From NCBI GenBank assembly GCA_027624045.1, contig JAQBUE010000009.1:1-55740 (forward strand): DNA of 55,740 nt. The letters are read 5' to 3'. The stretch is from Acidobacteriota bacterium (GTDB taxonomy: Bacteria > Acidobacteriota > Terriglobia > Bryobacterales > UBA6623). The position numbers and the translations under genes were made by a program. Below the pieces are notes generated by a model. The model saw only the letters and a program-made list of their open reading frames with translations, searched no databases and was not told where the DNA came from. Each line of letters opens with the position of its first letter. Within the stretch, counting starts at the first letter, position 1. Of the stretch, positions 1-8,732 are shown one piece after another.

Positions 1-7
1 CCACACC

Positions 8-1174
8 CTATTTCGTCCCCGGCCTCGACCTACCGCATTTCAGGATCATTCTTGGATTGGAAAATGCTAGTGGACCCGGCAACTTGTTGCGGCCGCGAAA
101 GTGACGAACGAAGACAACGACCGCTCCACGCATGATGACGCGTCGATCCCGACCCGGCGGGCAGTAGCCCGCCTGGCACGGCATGCCGTGCGGCACAAGA
201 GAGTTGGGCGCATGTGGGTTCGGTAGACCGGCAGGGCGGCCCTGTAAGGGCGGTGTGCCCAACCCGTCGCTGGCGCTCTGGGCTCGGTGGCCGCGCTTTG
301 GGATCGTCTGCATGGGCGAAGAATGGTGGGAAGCGGCGGGCAGTGGGTCGAGTGGAAACCGGCGGGGGCGGGCTAGGCACGGTTCAACCTGGGAAATAGA
401 GTTCGCCGCCGATCTCAGAAACGGCGTGTCCAACTTGTGTTGTGCTGCTGCCTCCCTCGACTCCCCGCATTGGGGCTTGTGTTCAAGCCAATGCACGCCT
501 TGTGAGTCGAGGCGCACGATATCGATGGGCGGTCCGACTTCCGAAGTATTCAACTTGATCTCGTTTTCAATGATTCGCCGAATCGCCGCTTCGGGATCCT
601 GATCGAAGCTGACAGCGTTCTTTTTCACGAACGCTTCGACGAACGTTCCGACCGCCACATACTCATTCAGTTCAAGCAGATTGGGCGCCCCTCCGAGCAC
701 GTTGTCCTCTGTCAGCCAGAAGCTCAACAACACCCCCTGCGCGCCACGTGGGGAAGTCGTTGCGACAACAGTCTGTAAAATATACTTCCCCGGCTCAGTA
801 AGTCGCTCATACATGGCCGGATCATTCTTTCTCACGGATTCGGCCGCACGGGGCAAGCCGTACTTCAGATTCGCAACATAGACACCAATAAAGTCACTGA
901 GATTTTGAGCCTCCCGAGCGGCCCCAACAAATAGACTTGACACGTCCCATCCCACTCCCCTGGAGTAGGCCAGTCCAGATGCTGCCTGCACAAAGTTGCC
1001 GCTGCGCTGGATCTTGCAAACCAGGCGGGCAGATGCACGATCAGTTCCTGAGAGTGTCTCCTTGCTATCGGCACCTATGAAGACAACACCATTGGAGGCG
1101 TGAGCGACAAGGGTGGTCAGGCCCCAGCAGTGCTGCGCGACGAGCAGTACAAGAAACAGGAGGCGCGTTTTCAC
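8..1174 (-). CDS. Secreted proteasome-like (Ntn-hydrolase fold) protein, tentative
   Basis: I place the start at the GTG at 1174, not the ORF-track start at 1354. GTGA overlaps the stop of the upstream gene, GAGGAAAG lies just upstream, and translation begins with a hydrophobic signal peptide (KTRLLFLVLLVAQHCWG). What follows, TTLVAHASNGVVFIGADSK, resembles the N-terminus of proteasome beta/HslV-type Ntn hydrolases, where a Thr exposed by processing is the nucleophile. About 230 residues look like a normal fold. The last ~140 residues (from about SREAAAQHK) are Pro/Arg-rich, low in structure and overlap REP-like hairpins, so the original stop may have been lost. A protease role outside the cytoplasm is inference. 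It could instead be a non-catalytic relative. Confidence 0.55.
   Translation of the reverse strand: MKTRLLFLVLLVAQHCWGLTTLVAHASNGVVFIGADSKETLSGTDRASARLVCKIQRSGNFVQAASGLAYSRGVGWDVSSLFVGAAREAQNLSDFIGVYVANLKYGLPRAAESVRKNDPAMYERLTEPGKYILQTVVATTSPRGAQGVLLSFWLTEDNVLGGAPNLLELNEYVAVGTFVEAFVKKNAVSFDQDPEAAIRRIIENEIKLNTSEVGPPIDIVRLDSQGVHWLEHKPQCGESREAAAQHKLDTPFLRSAANSISQVEPCLARPRRFPLDPLPAASHHSSPMQTIPKRGHRAQSASDGLGTPPLQGRPAGLPNPHAPNSLVPHGMPCQAGYCPPGRDRRVIMRGAVVVFVRHFRGRNKLPGPLAFSNPRMILKCGRSRPGTK
156..191. repeat. Two adjacent perfect inverted repeats (REP-like)
   Basis: GGCGGGC-AGTA-GCCCGCC (156-173) is a perfect 7-bp stem with a 4-base loop. It is followed after two bases by the perfect 16-bp palindrome GCACGGCATGCCGTGC (176-191). 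The pair lies in the doubtful C-terminal tail of the Ntn-hydrolase-like ORF. The layout resembles bacterial REP/BIME units, which are mobilised by REP-associated tyrosine transposases; a remnant of such a transposase lies 1.7 kb away. Whether they are related is inference. Confidence 0.5.
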
Positions 1175-1704
1175 CCAACTTTCCTCACTGCCTCTCGTAT
1201 CGAACGAGCATCGGACTCGTCCAGACCAGATTCGAGAGAAAGCTTGTAGAACTCCACCTCCTTTGACTGTTTCGAATCTAGCCCATGGGATCGAGTCAAG
1301 TCTTTCGCCAACCGCCACAGCTCCGGTAGGTCTCCCGATGTGACATCGCCGCATTCAACGATCGCCTTCTGAAATGCCTCTATGACGGCTGACGGTAGTT
1401 TGGGGCCGTAGAGGAAGTAGTGCAGATACTTGAGGAAGTTGCCGTCACGGAAAATCTCATCACCGGTCTTACCCTTTCGCCCAAAATGCATCTTTGGCGA
1501 AATGCCCCCGTGTAGGTCGGGATTGGTGAAGAAGTCGAGACGTACCGGCGGAATCGCCTCTCGGCTCAACAACGAGTGCATGAGCCGGCAAGCCGCTTCA
1601 CCGGATCTTTGTACCGCACCGGCCTCGCGAGACCTCGGAGGCTCGGTGAATTCGATCTGATCTAGGAGCGCCTGCTCCTCTTCGGTTAATGTCACTGGGG
1701 CCAT
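1171..1704 (-). CDS. Hypothetical protein, 177 aa, coupled to the Ntn-hydrolase-like gene
   Basis: I do not recognise this family. The protein is soluble, charged and predicted mostly helical, with no signal peptide or membrane segment. A central block reads like a conserved core (KGKTGDEIFRDGNFLKYLHY, then FLYGPKLPSAVIEAF), and the C-terminus is acidic and helical (LESGLDESDARSIREAV). The start is the ATG at 1704. Its TGA stop overlaps the GTG start of the downstream secreted protein in a GTGA, so the two are probably translationally coupled. The 'hydrolase plus cytosolic partner' pairing is suggested by position only. Confidence 0.6.
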   Translation of the reverse strand: MAPVTLTEEEQALLDQIEFTEPPRSREAGAVQRSGEAACRLMHSLLSREAIPPVRLDFFTNPDLHGGISPKMHFGRKGKTGDEIFRDGNFLKYLHYFLYGPKLPSAVIEAFQKAIVECGDVTSGDLPELWRLAKDLTRSHGLDSKQSKEVEFYKLSLESGLDESDARSIREAVRKVG

Positions 1705-1817
1705 GCTGGTCGCCTCGCGTTGCTACTGCCGATCAGCCTATCAGAGGAGACGTTGATAGTAAGCAACAATGAGCAGGACCAGTTTCCTGCCCTCAAGCTC
1801 TCAAGCTCGAGGTTGGG

Positions 1818-1840
1818 GAAAATGGGACAGGCACAATTTT
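1818..1840 (+). repeat. REP-transposase-associated motif candidate (AATGGGACAGGCAC)
   Basis: The stretch AAAATGGGACAGGCACAATT lies just upstream of the decayed Y1 transposase. From memory, GGGACAGGCAC-type words recur beside IS200-like/REP-associated transposases in several phyla. Only one copy is visible here, so it is a candidate flank or REP half-site and not a demonstrated repeat. Confidence 0.3.
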
Positions 1841-1865
1841 GACAAGGTGAAGCGCGTCGTGGCAA

Positions 1866-2165
1866 GCTATCGATCTGCCGCGCATTGCTCGCGTGATGGC
1901 GGTCGGCGCACCGCAGCACGTCACGCAGCGGAGGAACAACCGCCAACGGGTCTTCTGTTCCGACAGCCAGCGACGCAGCTATCTGGCATGACTCGCCGAA
2001 CAGGCTGCCCGTTATGAGCTTCGCATTTGGGGCTATTGCCTGATGCCGAATCACGTCCATGCGGTGGTCGTGCCAGAGCGATGGCTAGGGGCTTTGGGCG
2101 TGGCCACAACGCTTACAGTCGCTACTTCAATAGCGTTCGACTCCCCCAGCCCAATCCCCATCAAA
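1866..2165 (+). pseudogene. REP-associated tyrosine transposase (Y1_Tnp/IS200-like) remnant
   Basis: Read on the plus strand with one in-frame stop and one frameshift, this stretch gives a recognisable TnpA_REP protein. It starts LPRIARVMAVGAPQHVTQRR (expected 'HVTQRGN'), continues RQRVFCSDSQRRSYLA, hits a TGA at about 1989, then resumes RYELRIWGYCLMPNHVHAVV with the HUH metal-binding signature NHVH. After about 2087 the frame changes to FGRGHNAYSRYFNSVR, carrying the region of the catalytic Tyr. Known RAYT enzymes cut single-stranded REP hairpins. The stop, the shift and the missing C-terminus make this copy inactive. It and its flanks fill the 576-base gap between 1704 and 2281. Confidence 0.75.
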
Positions 2166-2280
2166 TCGACGGACTATCCACAAAGGCACCGGAGGAGACA
2201 CGTACCGAAGGATGCGATCAACTCCCGGTTTGCGCCCGTGATACCATTGTCCGCTCGCGCCTTGCAATGAGCTGACACCG

Positions 2281-3627
2281 TTGACCCCCGCCACGGCATC
2301 CGAGTCGCCCACACGAGCGCGCTATCTCATGATGCTGCTGGTCGCGCTCGCTTCGGCCACCGCTTATCTAACGCGCCATGCCATCGCTCCGGCCGCCACC
2401 ACGATCCAAGCCGAGACCGGGCTGAGCAACGAGCAGATGGGCTATGTGCTGAGCGTGATGTCAATCGGCTATTTCGTGTTCCAGATTCCCACCGCCTGGT
2501 TAGGGACGCGTTTCGGAACCCGCTTTGCCCTGCCCGTTCTGTGTGTGGGGTGGTCGTTGTGCGCGGTATGGTTCGCGGGTATGTCGTCGTTCTGGGGGCT
2601 GATTTCCGCCCGTATCGGCGTTGGCGCCATGCAGGCGGGTCTCGTTCCCAACTCGGCGCAGGCTGTCAAGGATTGGTTCCCGCTGCCGCAACGCGGACTC
2701 GCGAGCGCCGCCAACGCGTCGGCGATGTCCGTCGGCGGTGCGCTGACCGTCGTGCTGACCGCCGTCCTGCTGGAGTCGTTCACGTGGCGCATGACGTTCG
2801 TCATCATGGCGGCGGTTAGTTTGGTGTGGGCGGCGGCGTTCTATATCCTGTTTCGAACTCGGCCCGAAGAGCATCCCTGGGTAAACGCCGCTGAACTGGC
2901 GCTGATTCGCGGGGACCAAGCGCAGGGGCCGGACAAGACGGAAGTATCGGGCGAAGCGCAGGTGCCGAGCAAACCGGCCGCGGGACTGGTCAGCCTCAGG
3001 AGTCATTTCGCGGATGCGGGTTCTTCGCTCAGCCTATGGGCGCTTTGCGCGCAGTCGGCCTTTCGTGCCGCCGCGTACCAGATGTTCGTGACCTGGTTGC
3101 CTGCGTTTCTCGAAAAGGGCTACGGCGTCACGCGCGAAAGCGCCGGCTGGCTATCGAGTTCCCCTTTGGTGGGAGTTGTGGTTGGCGCTCTGGCCGGCGG
3201 TGTGCTCATTGACTGGCTGCTGGTAAAGACAGGCAGCAAGTTCATCAGCCGTTGCGGAGTGGCGATCGTGACGATGGGCTTGTCGGGACTGCTGTGCTTG
3301 ATGGCCTCCTGGACGCACGACCCCAACTGGCTCGTGGCGGCGATCGCGCTGGGCGCCTTCTTCTCAGGCCTTGGCGGGCCCGCCGGGTGGGCCGCCACGA
3401 TGGATCTGGGAGGGCGCCAGACAGCCCTCGCCATGGCCCTGATGAATATGGGCGGCACGATCGGCGGCTTCTGTCTGCCGATCGCGGTCGGCTACATGAT
3501 TGGTGATATCGAACGCACGGGCGGCGACTGGAATCAAGTCCTTTATTTGATTACCGCGATCTACTGGCTCGCGGGCGTTTGCTGGATTTTCGTGAATCCT
3601 AAGAAAGTCCCGGTCGCGTGGCGGTGA
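2281..3627 (+). CDS. MFS transporter (anion:cation symporter-like)
   Basis: A 12-transmembrane major facilitator of 448 aa, usual length for the family. Helix 1 begins near residue 16 (LMMLLVALASATAYLTRHAI). The loop 2-3 region shows AWLGTRFGTRFALP, a variant of the MFS G-x-x-x-D-R-x-G-R/K-R motif. A charged central loop (about residues 196-235) separates the two six-helix halves. The 'AITTIQAETGLSNEQMG' style N-terminus resembles the ACS family (sugar acids, hexuronates, galactonate), but the substrate cannot be fixed. The track start is TTG. An ATG at 2329 is an alternative but would cut into helix 1. It stands alone, upstream of hisS on the same strand. Confidence 0.85.
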   Translation: MTPATASESPTRARYLMMLLVALASATAYLTRHAIAPAATTIQAETGLSNEQMGYVLSVMSIGYFVFQIPTAWLGTRFGTRFALPVLCVGWSLCAVWFAGMSSFWGLISARIGVGAMQAGLVPNSAQAVKDWFPLPQRGLASAANASAMSVGGALTVVLTAVLLESFTWRMTFVIMAAVSLVWAAAFYILFRTRPEEHPWVNAAELALIRGDQAQGPDKTEVSGEAQVPSKPAAGLVSLRSHFADAGSSLSLWALCAQSAFRAAAYQMFVTWLPAFLEKGYGVTRESAGWLSSSPLVGVVVGALAGGVLIDWLLVKTGSKFISRCGVAIVTMGLSGLLCLMASWTHDPNWLVAAIALGAFFSGLGGPAGWAATMDLGGRQTALAMALMNMGGTIGGFCLPIAVGYMIGDIERTGGDWNQVLYLITAIYWLAGVCWIFVNPKKVPVAWR

Positions 3628-3676
3628 CCTGAGGGTGAGGTAGGCGCGACGGCGGGAATGCTAACCTGAGCGATTC

Positions 3677-3705
3677 GGTGGTCTGGCCTGGGCCGGCGAA
3701 CCACC
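3677..3705 (+). terminator. Hairpin between MFS gene and hisS (weak)
   Basis: GGTGGT (3677-3682) pairs with ACCACC (3700-3705) around a GC-rich interior, ending 11 nt before the hisS ATG. There is no U-run. It may end the MFS transcript weakly or fold in the hisS leader. No T-box features are seen. hisS itself has no clear Shine-Dalgarno sequence. Confidence 0.3.
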
Positions 3706-3716
3706 CTTAAACCAAA

Positions 3717-5126
3717 ATGGTAGAACCCCGTTTATCGAGAGGATTGCGCGATCTGCTGCCCGATACGATGCTGGCCCGGCAGCGTATGATCGATACGATC
3801 CGCGGCGTTTACGAGCTATACGGTTTCTCGCCGCTCGACACCCCGGCTATTGAGTATCTCGACGTTTTGTCGGGGTCGGCCGGCGAGGACGCCCAGCAGC
3901 AGATCTTCCAGGTAACGAATCCGGAGGGTGAAGCTCTCGGCCTGCGCTTCGACCTCACGGTGCCGCTTTCGCGCGTCGTGTCGCAGTACCCCGACATGGT
4001 GTTTCCGTTTCGGCGCTACCAGGTGTCGTCGGTGTGGCGCGCTGATAAGCCCGAGCCTGGCCGCTATCGCCAATTCACGCAGTTCGACCTCGATTCGGTG
4101 GGCGCCGAGTCGGACGTCGCGGATACGGAAATCCTGGCGGCGATGTGCGATACGTTGGACGCGCTGAAGGTCGGCCCTTACATCGTTCGCTTCTCGAGCC
4201 GCCGCATCCTGAATCTGGTGCTTGACTACGCGGGTATCGCGCACGATGGCGGTCCGGCGGTGTTCCGGATACTGGACAAGCTCGACAAAATCGGGCTCGA
4301 CAAAGTCAAGCTGGAACTCACGACCGGCTACAGGGATGAATCCGGCGCACCGATTGCTGGGCTCGGACTGAGTTCCGATCAGGTTGAAAAGATCGAGCGC
4401 TTTCTGGGCATCAAAGGCGCTAGCCGCGGCGAGGTCCTCAAGCAACTGCGCGCGCTGTTCGCAAACGTCGAGAACGCGCAGGAAGAGATCGACGTCATTG
4501 AGCGCATTTCATCGCATCTGGAATCGCTCGGGTATGGGAGCGACCGAGTTGCGGTCGATCTGACCATCGCGCGCGGACTGGCCTATTACACCGGACCTGT
4601 CTTCGAAGCGAACCTGCTGGACGCGCCACAGTTCGGGTCGGTTTTCGCAGGGGGCCGTTACGACGATCTGGTGAAGCGTTTTACGGGACGCAGTATCCCG
4701 GCGACAGGAGCCTCGATCGGCGTTGACCGGCTACTGGCGGCGCTGATTGAATTGGGCCGCATCGAGCAGCCCAAGACCACTTCCCAAGTCCTTGTGACGG
4801 CGATGGATGGCGGGCTGATGTCGGAGTACCTTGCGATTACGTACGAGCTGCGGCGGGCCGGCATTCGAACCGAGATTCACGTTGGCGCACCGAAACGGCT
4901 GGGTAAGCAGATCCAGCGCGCGGACCGCCTCGATATACCGTATGTCGTGATCATGGGATCGGACGAAGCCCAGCGCGGTGTCGTCACGGTCAAAGAAATG
5001 ATCGTCGGCCGCGAAAAAGCCGCTGACGTCGGGTCGCACGAGGAATGGAAAGCGGGCCGCTTCGGCCAGCAAGAGATTGCCCGCACCGATTTGGTCAAGA
5101 CGCTGCGCCAGCTCCTCGGCCAGTAA
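3717..5126 (+). CDS. hisS: Histidyl-tRNA synthetase
   Basis: Class II aminoacyl-tRNA synthetase that charges tRNA-His in the cytoplasm. The N-terminus carries the HisRS signature (GLRDLLPDTM). Motif 2 and the following catalytic loop read FRRYQVSSVWRADKPEPGRYR, then FTQFDLDSVG. The histidine-specific loop RGLAYYTGPVFEA and motif 3 (GASIGVDRLLAAL) are intact. The C-terminal ~95 residues form an HGTP_anticodon domain (VLVTAMDGG..., then QIQRADRLDIPYVVIMG). Length (469 aa) and the complete C-terminal domain argue against the regulatory paralogue HisZ. Confidence 0.95.
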   Translation: MVEPRLSRGLRDLLPDTMLARQRMIDTIRGVYELYGFSPLDTPAIEYLDVLSGSAGEDAQQQIFQVTNPEGEALGLRFDLTVPLSRVVSQYPDMVFPFRRYQVSSVWRADKPEPGRYRQFTQFDLDSVGAESDVADTEILAAMCDTLDALKVGPYIVRFSSRRILNLVLDYAGIAHDGGPAVFRILDKLDKIGLDKVKLELTTGYRDESGAPIAGLGLSSDQVEKIERFLGIKGASRGEVLKQLRALFANVENAQEEIDVIERISSHLESLGYGSDRVAVDLTIARGLAYYTGPVFEANLLDAPQFGSVFAGGRYDDLVKRFTGRSIPATGASIGVDRLLAALIELGRIEQPKTTSQVLVTAMDGGLMSEYLAITYELRRAGIRTEIHVGAPKRLGKQIQRADRLDIPYVVIMGSDEAQRGVVTVKEMIVGREKAADVGSHEEWKAGRFGQQEIARTDLVKTLRQLLGQ

Positions 5127-5154
5127 TTGCCCACCCTTTCAGGCTCGGTATCAG

Positions 5155-6036
5155 TTACGGCACTTGCCCGGCGACCTGAATCGTCGTGAACGCGCCAATA
5201 CCTTCATCCTGAGCAACAAAGCCTACTGCCGCGAGGCTTCCTTCGGGACCAACGACCTCGATCGTGCCCTCCGGTGACAGACCACTGCCTCCTTTGAGGG
5301 CCTCGATCGTGCAAGGTAACTCGTTCTGAACCAGGAACGGGAAGTGATCCCCAGCGCCCATCATGCGGTTGAACGAACAGCGCGTGATGCCGTTTGTATC
5401 GCGCGCGTTCACCGTCACCAATTGTTCCGTCAGGGACACCAGCGCCAGAGAAGAGCGCTGACCGAAGCGGTTGTTGTAGACGGAAAACAGTCGGTCGTGA
5501 TTACGGGTCGTCATCGGGATACTGGCCTGAAACAGGGGGCTGCCTGGAACCAGATTGTTGTAGAGGGCCGTGACGACGACAGCGCCCGGGGGATTGCTCG
5601 TAACGACGGCATAGCCGAGCCGCACGTCGGCGCCGAACGGCCAAGTGGTCGAGAACCGCACACCGTTGGCCGGCACGGTATCGGCGACACCGATGAAGTC
5701 CTCTGTTACATCCGGATTCACGTCCACGAGGGCCGGCAGCGCTAAAGGATCGCCGTTCGGTCCGAAGTAGTCAAGCGTAAAGTCAGCCGGAGAGTCGGTA
5801 ATGTTTTGAATACTGAATTCGGTGAAGAAGATCTGGCCACCGCCCAGCTCGCCATTGGCAATCTGAGGTATGACGTCGTCGCCGTTGAGTACGAACACTT
5901 TCGGCCGCACCGAGCCGGCGGGAATGCCGCGAGCGGTCAGCTCCGGAGGATGTATCGTCGGCCCGACACGCCTCTGACCGAACAGAAAAGGGGCTGTCAA
6001 GATAAGCAGAGAGACAAGAGTGATTGGTCGTTTCAT
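5155..6036 (-). CDS. Exported hypothetical protein, 293 aa
   Basis: I choose the ATG at 6036, giving MKRPITLVSLLILTAPFLFGQ, a good Sec signal peptide with GAGG upstream; the track start 18 codons earlier adds an unlikely polar extension. The mature part is beta-rich and nearly Lys-free, with phrases such as ADFTLDYFGPNGDPLALP and VVVTALYNNLVPGSP typical of secreted beta-sandwich proteins. Only two Cys are visible in the mature chain (ITRCSFNR and LPCTIEAL), possibly a disulfide. No catalytic motif is recognised. It is convergent with hisS and divergent from glnA, so probably monocistronic. Confidence 0.7.
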   Translation of the reverse strand: MKRPITLVSLLILTAPFLFGQRRVGPTIHPPELTARGIPAGSVRPKVFVLNGDDVIPQIANGELGGGQIFFTEFSIQNITDSPADFTLDYFGPNGDPLALPALVDVNPDVTEDFIGVADTVPANGVRFSTTWPFGADVRLGYAVVTSNPPGAVVVTALYNNLVPGSPLFQASIPMTTRNHDRLFSVYNNRFGQRSSLALVSLTEQLVTVNARDTNGITRCSFNRMMGAGDHFPFLVQNELPCTIEALKGGSGLSPEGTIEVVGPEGSLAAVGFVAQDEGIGAFTTIQVAGQVP

Positions 6037-6179
6037 AAGCGTCCATTCCTCGCGCGCCGCCGCGCGATTACACACTGAGTAGTATGTCATGTGGCAGCCG
6101 GTAACCCCAAACGCGGTTTGCGAACGGCATCACACTCGGCCCCTGGACGGGAGCTCCGTCGCGGGGTGGCGGAGGTTCG

Positions 6180-6208
6180 TTGAGCCTTCCGATCAAAAGT
6201 TTTATGCG
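6180..6208 (+). promoter_or_regulatory. Candidate sigma-70 promoter for glnA
   Basis: TTGAGC (6180-6185) and TATGCG (6203-6208) are separated by 17 nt, about 85 nt upstream of the glnA ATG. The -35 box matches 4 of 6 and the -10 box is weak. Position and spacing fit, but the score is marginal. No sigma-54 pair (GG-N10-GC with TTGC) is obvious. Confidence 0.25.
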
Positions 6209-6294
6209 TCCTATACACACCGCTTTGGAGCCGATTCGCTGTGTTAGCATGTGGGATTCTCGGAGCCTGCTCTGGGCCATATTTGGAGGAATTG

Positions 6295-7716
6295 ATGAGC
6301 ACGATTAGAACCCCGGCGGAAGTACTGCACTTTGCGCAGGAGAACGACGCCAAGATGCTGGATGTGCGTTTTGCGGACCTGCCCGGCCTGTGGCAGCACG
6401 TAACCTACCCCATTGAGATGCTCAGTGAGGATACCTTCGAGGAAGGTTTCGGCTTCGACGGATCGAGCATCCGCGGCTGGAAGGCCATCAGCGAGAGCGA
6501 CATGCTGATCGTGCCGGATCCGAACACGGCCATGATGGACCCGTTCACCGAGGTTCCAACGCTGGTCCTCATCGCCGATATCATCGATCCGATCACGAAG
6601 CAGCACTACGAACGGGACCCGCGCTGGATTGCCAAGAAGGCTGAGAATTACCTGCACTATCTCGGTGTGGGCGATGAGGCTTTCTTCGGAGCTGAGTCGG
6701 AGTTCTTCATCTTCGATAGCGTTCGCTTTGACCAGACCCCCAATCAGGGTTTTTACTACATTGACGCCGAGGAAGGCCGCTGGAATTCGGGCCGCGCTGG
6801 GGACAACCTTGGCTACCGCCCGCGCTACAAGGAAGGCTACTTTCCCGTCCCGCCAACGGACCACCATCAGGATCTTCGTACTGAGATGGTGCAGGTCATG
6901 CAGCGCTGTGGCCTCACGATCGAGGCCCACCACCATGAAGTGGCGACCGGCGGACAGGCCGAGATCGATCAGAAGTTCGCGCCCCTGGTCATCTCCGCCG
7001 ACAACATGATGATCTACAAATGGATCGTCAGGAACGTGGCCTTCCAGCATGGCCACACCGTGACGTTCATGCCGAAACCGCTCTGGAACGACAACGGCAG
7101 CGGCATGCACACCCATCAGAGTATTTGGAAGGGTGGTGTACCGCTCTTCGCGGGCGATCAGTATGCCGGGATGAGTGAGATGGCCCTGCATTACATTGGC
7201 GGCCTACTCAAACACGCGACCGCGCTCGTTGCGATCACCAACCCGACGACGAACAGCTACAAGCGTCTCGTGCCGGGCTTCGAAGCGCCGGTCAACTTGG
7301 CCTACTCGCGCCGCAACCGCTCGGCGGCCGTCCGCATCCCGATGTATTCGGCAAGCCCGAAGTCGAAGCGCATCGAGTTCCGCTCGCCCGACCCGGCCTG
7401 CAATCCGTACCTTGGGTTCGCGGCGATGCTGATGGCCGGCCTCGACGGAGTCAAGAACAAGATCCATCCCGGCGAGCCGCTCGACAAGGATATCTACGAT
7501 CTGTCTCCCGAAGAGTTGTCATCTGTACCGTCGCTGCCCGCTTCACTCGACGGCGCTCTCGACGCCCTTGAGAAAGACCACGACTTCCTCACCCAGAACG
7601 ATGTCTTCACCGAGGAACTCATCGAAGCCTACATCGACTACAAGCGCACAGCGGAAGTGGACCAGATGCGGCAGCGGCCTCACCCGTATGAGTTCTCGCT
7701 GTACTACGACATTTAG
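6295..7716 (+). CDS. glnA: Glutamine synthetase type I
   Basis: Makes glutamine from glutamate, ammonia and ATP; 473 aa, the length of dodecameric GSI. The start is the ATG at 6295 with TTTGGAGGAATT just upstream; the track GTG at 6241 is rejected. Visible motifs: the latch [12 protein letters not shown], the metal/glutamate site [22 protein letters not shown], the ATP-binding block [13 protein letters not shown], the glutamate-binding loop [20 protein letters not shown] and [25 protein letters not shown] near residue 400 corresponds to the adenylylation loop (NLYDLPPEE in enterobacteria), with the Tyr kept. This predicts the beta subtype, controlled by GlnE. Confidence 0.96.
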   Translation: MSTIRTPAEVLHFAQENDAKMLDVRFADLPGLWQHVTYPIEMLSEDTFEEGFGFDGSSIRGWKAISESDMLIVPDPNTAMMDPFTEVPTLVLIADIIDPITKQHYERDPRWIAKKAENYLHYLGVGDEAFFGAESEFFIFDSVRFDQTPNQGFYYIDAEEGRWNSGRAGDNLGYRPRYKEGYFPVPPTDHHQDLRTEMVQVMQRCGLTIEAHHHEVATGGQAEIDQKFAPLVISADNMMIYKWIVRNVAFQHGHTVTFMPKPLWNDNGSGMHTHQSIWKGGVPLFAGDQYAGMSEMALHYIGGLLKHATALVAITNPTTNSYKRLVPGFEAPVNLAYSRRNRSAAVRIPMYSASPKSKRIEFRSPDPACNPYLGFAAMLMAGLDGVKNKIHPGEPLDKDIYDLSPEELSSVPSLPASLDGALDALEKDHDFLTQNDVFTEELIEAYIDYKRTAEVDQMRQRPHPYEFSLYYDI

Positions 7717-7744
7717 TTGCTTTTGTAACTCGAAACGATTCCGG

Positions 7745-7780
7745 GCGCGGTCGCTGGCGAAACCATCGGCCGCGCTCTTT
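7745..7780 (+). terminator. Probable rho-independent terminator after glnA
   Basis: GCGCGGTCG (7745-7753) pairs with CGGCCGCGC (7767-7775), eight Watson-Crick pairs and one G-U, 13-nt loop, followed by the T-rich TCTTT. It lies 28 nt after the glnA stop. Confidence 0.5.
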
Positions 7781-7955
7781 CGTTGGGGTGCGCAGCCGAC
7801 CCGCGGCTGCATTCGCCGAGAGCTGCACATCCAATCGTCAACTAGGCTATGATCGGGAAACTTTCGACGCTCGCGGGCCTCAACTGATCCCGCCACACAA
7901 GGGGCCGCGCCTGGAGGTTTATCGGACTCCGGTCCCCTGGCACGCTTCAGTTCAG

Positions 7956-8639
7956 ATGACAAAACTTGGCAGCGAGAAGCCGGTCCATCCGCAATGGACC
8001 CTCGGCGAGAAACTTAGGCGCTGTATCGATGTGGCGCGAAAAGAGGGTCTCGCGAGCCTCTGGTTCAAGCTTGTGGGCGAGTGCTGCTACCGCCGGCTCG
8101 TCATTCTGGAACACGACCTGCCGCCGGAGATCCAGAAGATGAAATTGCCCGGCCACATCGAGATGAGGCTCCTGACAAGCGATGACGTTGACGCCTACCT
8201 TGATGCGCGCCCGGAGGGGATTCGTGAAGACATTCTTGGACGCCTCCAGAAGGGGCAGTTCTGCTTTAGCGCCTGGCAGGATGGGCGCGTGGTTGGGGCT
8301 GTTTGGGCGGCGACGGGGGATGCCTATATCGAATACGTCGATTGCTCGATCGAACTCGACCCCGATCAGGTCTACGTCTATAACGCCTTCACGCGGCTCA
8401 GCTACCGCGGGCAGCAGATCGCTCGCGAAAGGGGTCTATTCGTCGCGCAGTATCTGCAGCGGGCCGGCTATCGCAAACTGTTTGGCGCCGTGATGCCTGA
8501 AAACAAGGCCGCCCTGCGCGCGCCGAACGATGTCAGCGCGCGTCATATCGGCTGGCTGCGCCGTTACCAGCTTGGGCCCTGGCGCCGCTTTTCACTTCAA
8601 GTGGAGCCCGGCGCCCGCGGCGTTCGGTTGGTTAAATAA
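7956..8639 (+). CDS. GNAT-family N-acetyltransferase
   Basis: I take the ATG at 7956 (MTKLGSEKPVHPQWTLGEK), giving 227 aa; the track start 56 codons upstream has no family-like sequence. A ~75-residue N-terminal part is followed by a GNAT fold. IEMRLLTSDDVDAYL opens the domain, and LSYRGQQIARERGLFVAQYL is motif A with the acetyl-CoA pyrophosphate loop (R/Q-x-x-G-x-A/G variant). YRKLFGAVMPENKAALR follows as motif B with an Asn typical of the fold. The C-terminal GWLRRYQLGPWRRF is seen in GNATs linked to cell-envelope or exopolysaccharide functions. The substrate is unknown. Confidence 0.75.
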   Translation: MTKLGSEKPVHPQWTLGEKLRRCIDVARKEGLASLWFKLVGECCYRRLVILEHDLPPEIQKMKLPGHIEMRLLTSDDVDAYLDARPEGIREDILGRLQKGQFCFSAWQDGRVVGAVWAATGDAYIEYVDCSIELDPDQVYVYNAFTRLSYRGQQIARERGLFVAQYLQRAGYRKLFGAVMPENKAALRAPNDVSARHIGWLRRYQLGPWRRFSLQVEPGARGVRLVK

Positions 8640-8732
8640 CGTCTCAGCCAGGCATCACGCCGATGGAGACGCTTAGCGCGCTGTTTGGAAGGTTTCCGTC
8701 GCTTGGGGGTGCATGAGGGGACACCCCGTGAG

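Noticed and set aside
3677-3716. T-box or leader regulation of hisS
   Set aside because: Hairpin seen, but no T-box specifier, antiterminator or T-box sequence; hisS begins 11 nt after it.
3717-5126. HisZ instead of HisS
   Set aside because: Complete catalytic motifs and anticodon-binding domain; no hisG or other his genes nearby.
6244-7191. 315-aa minus-strand ORF opposite glnA
   Set aside because: Mirror of the highly conserved glnA codons; no motif, start or Shine-Dalgarno of its own.
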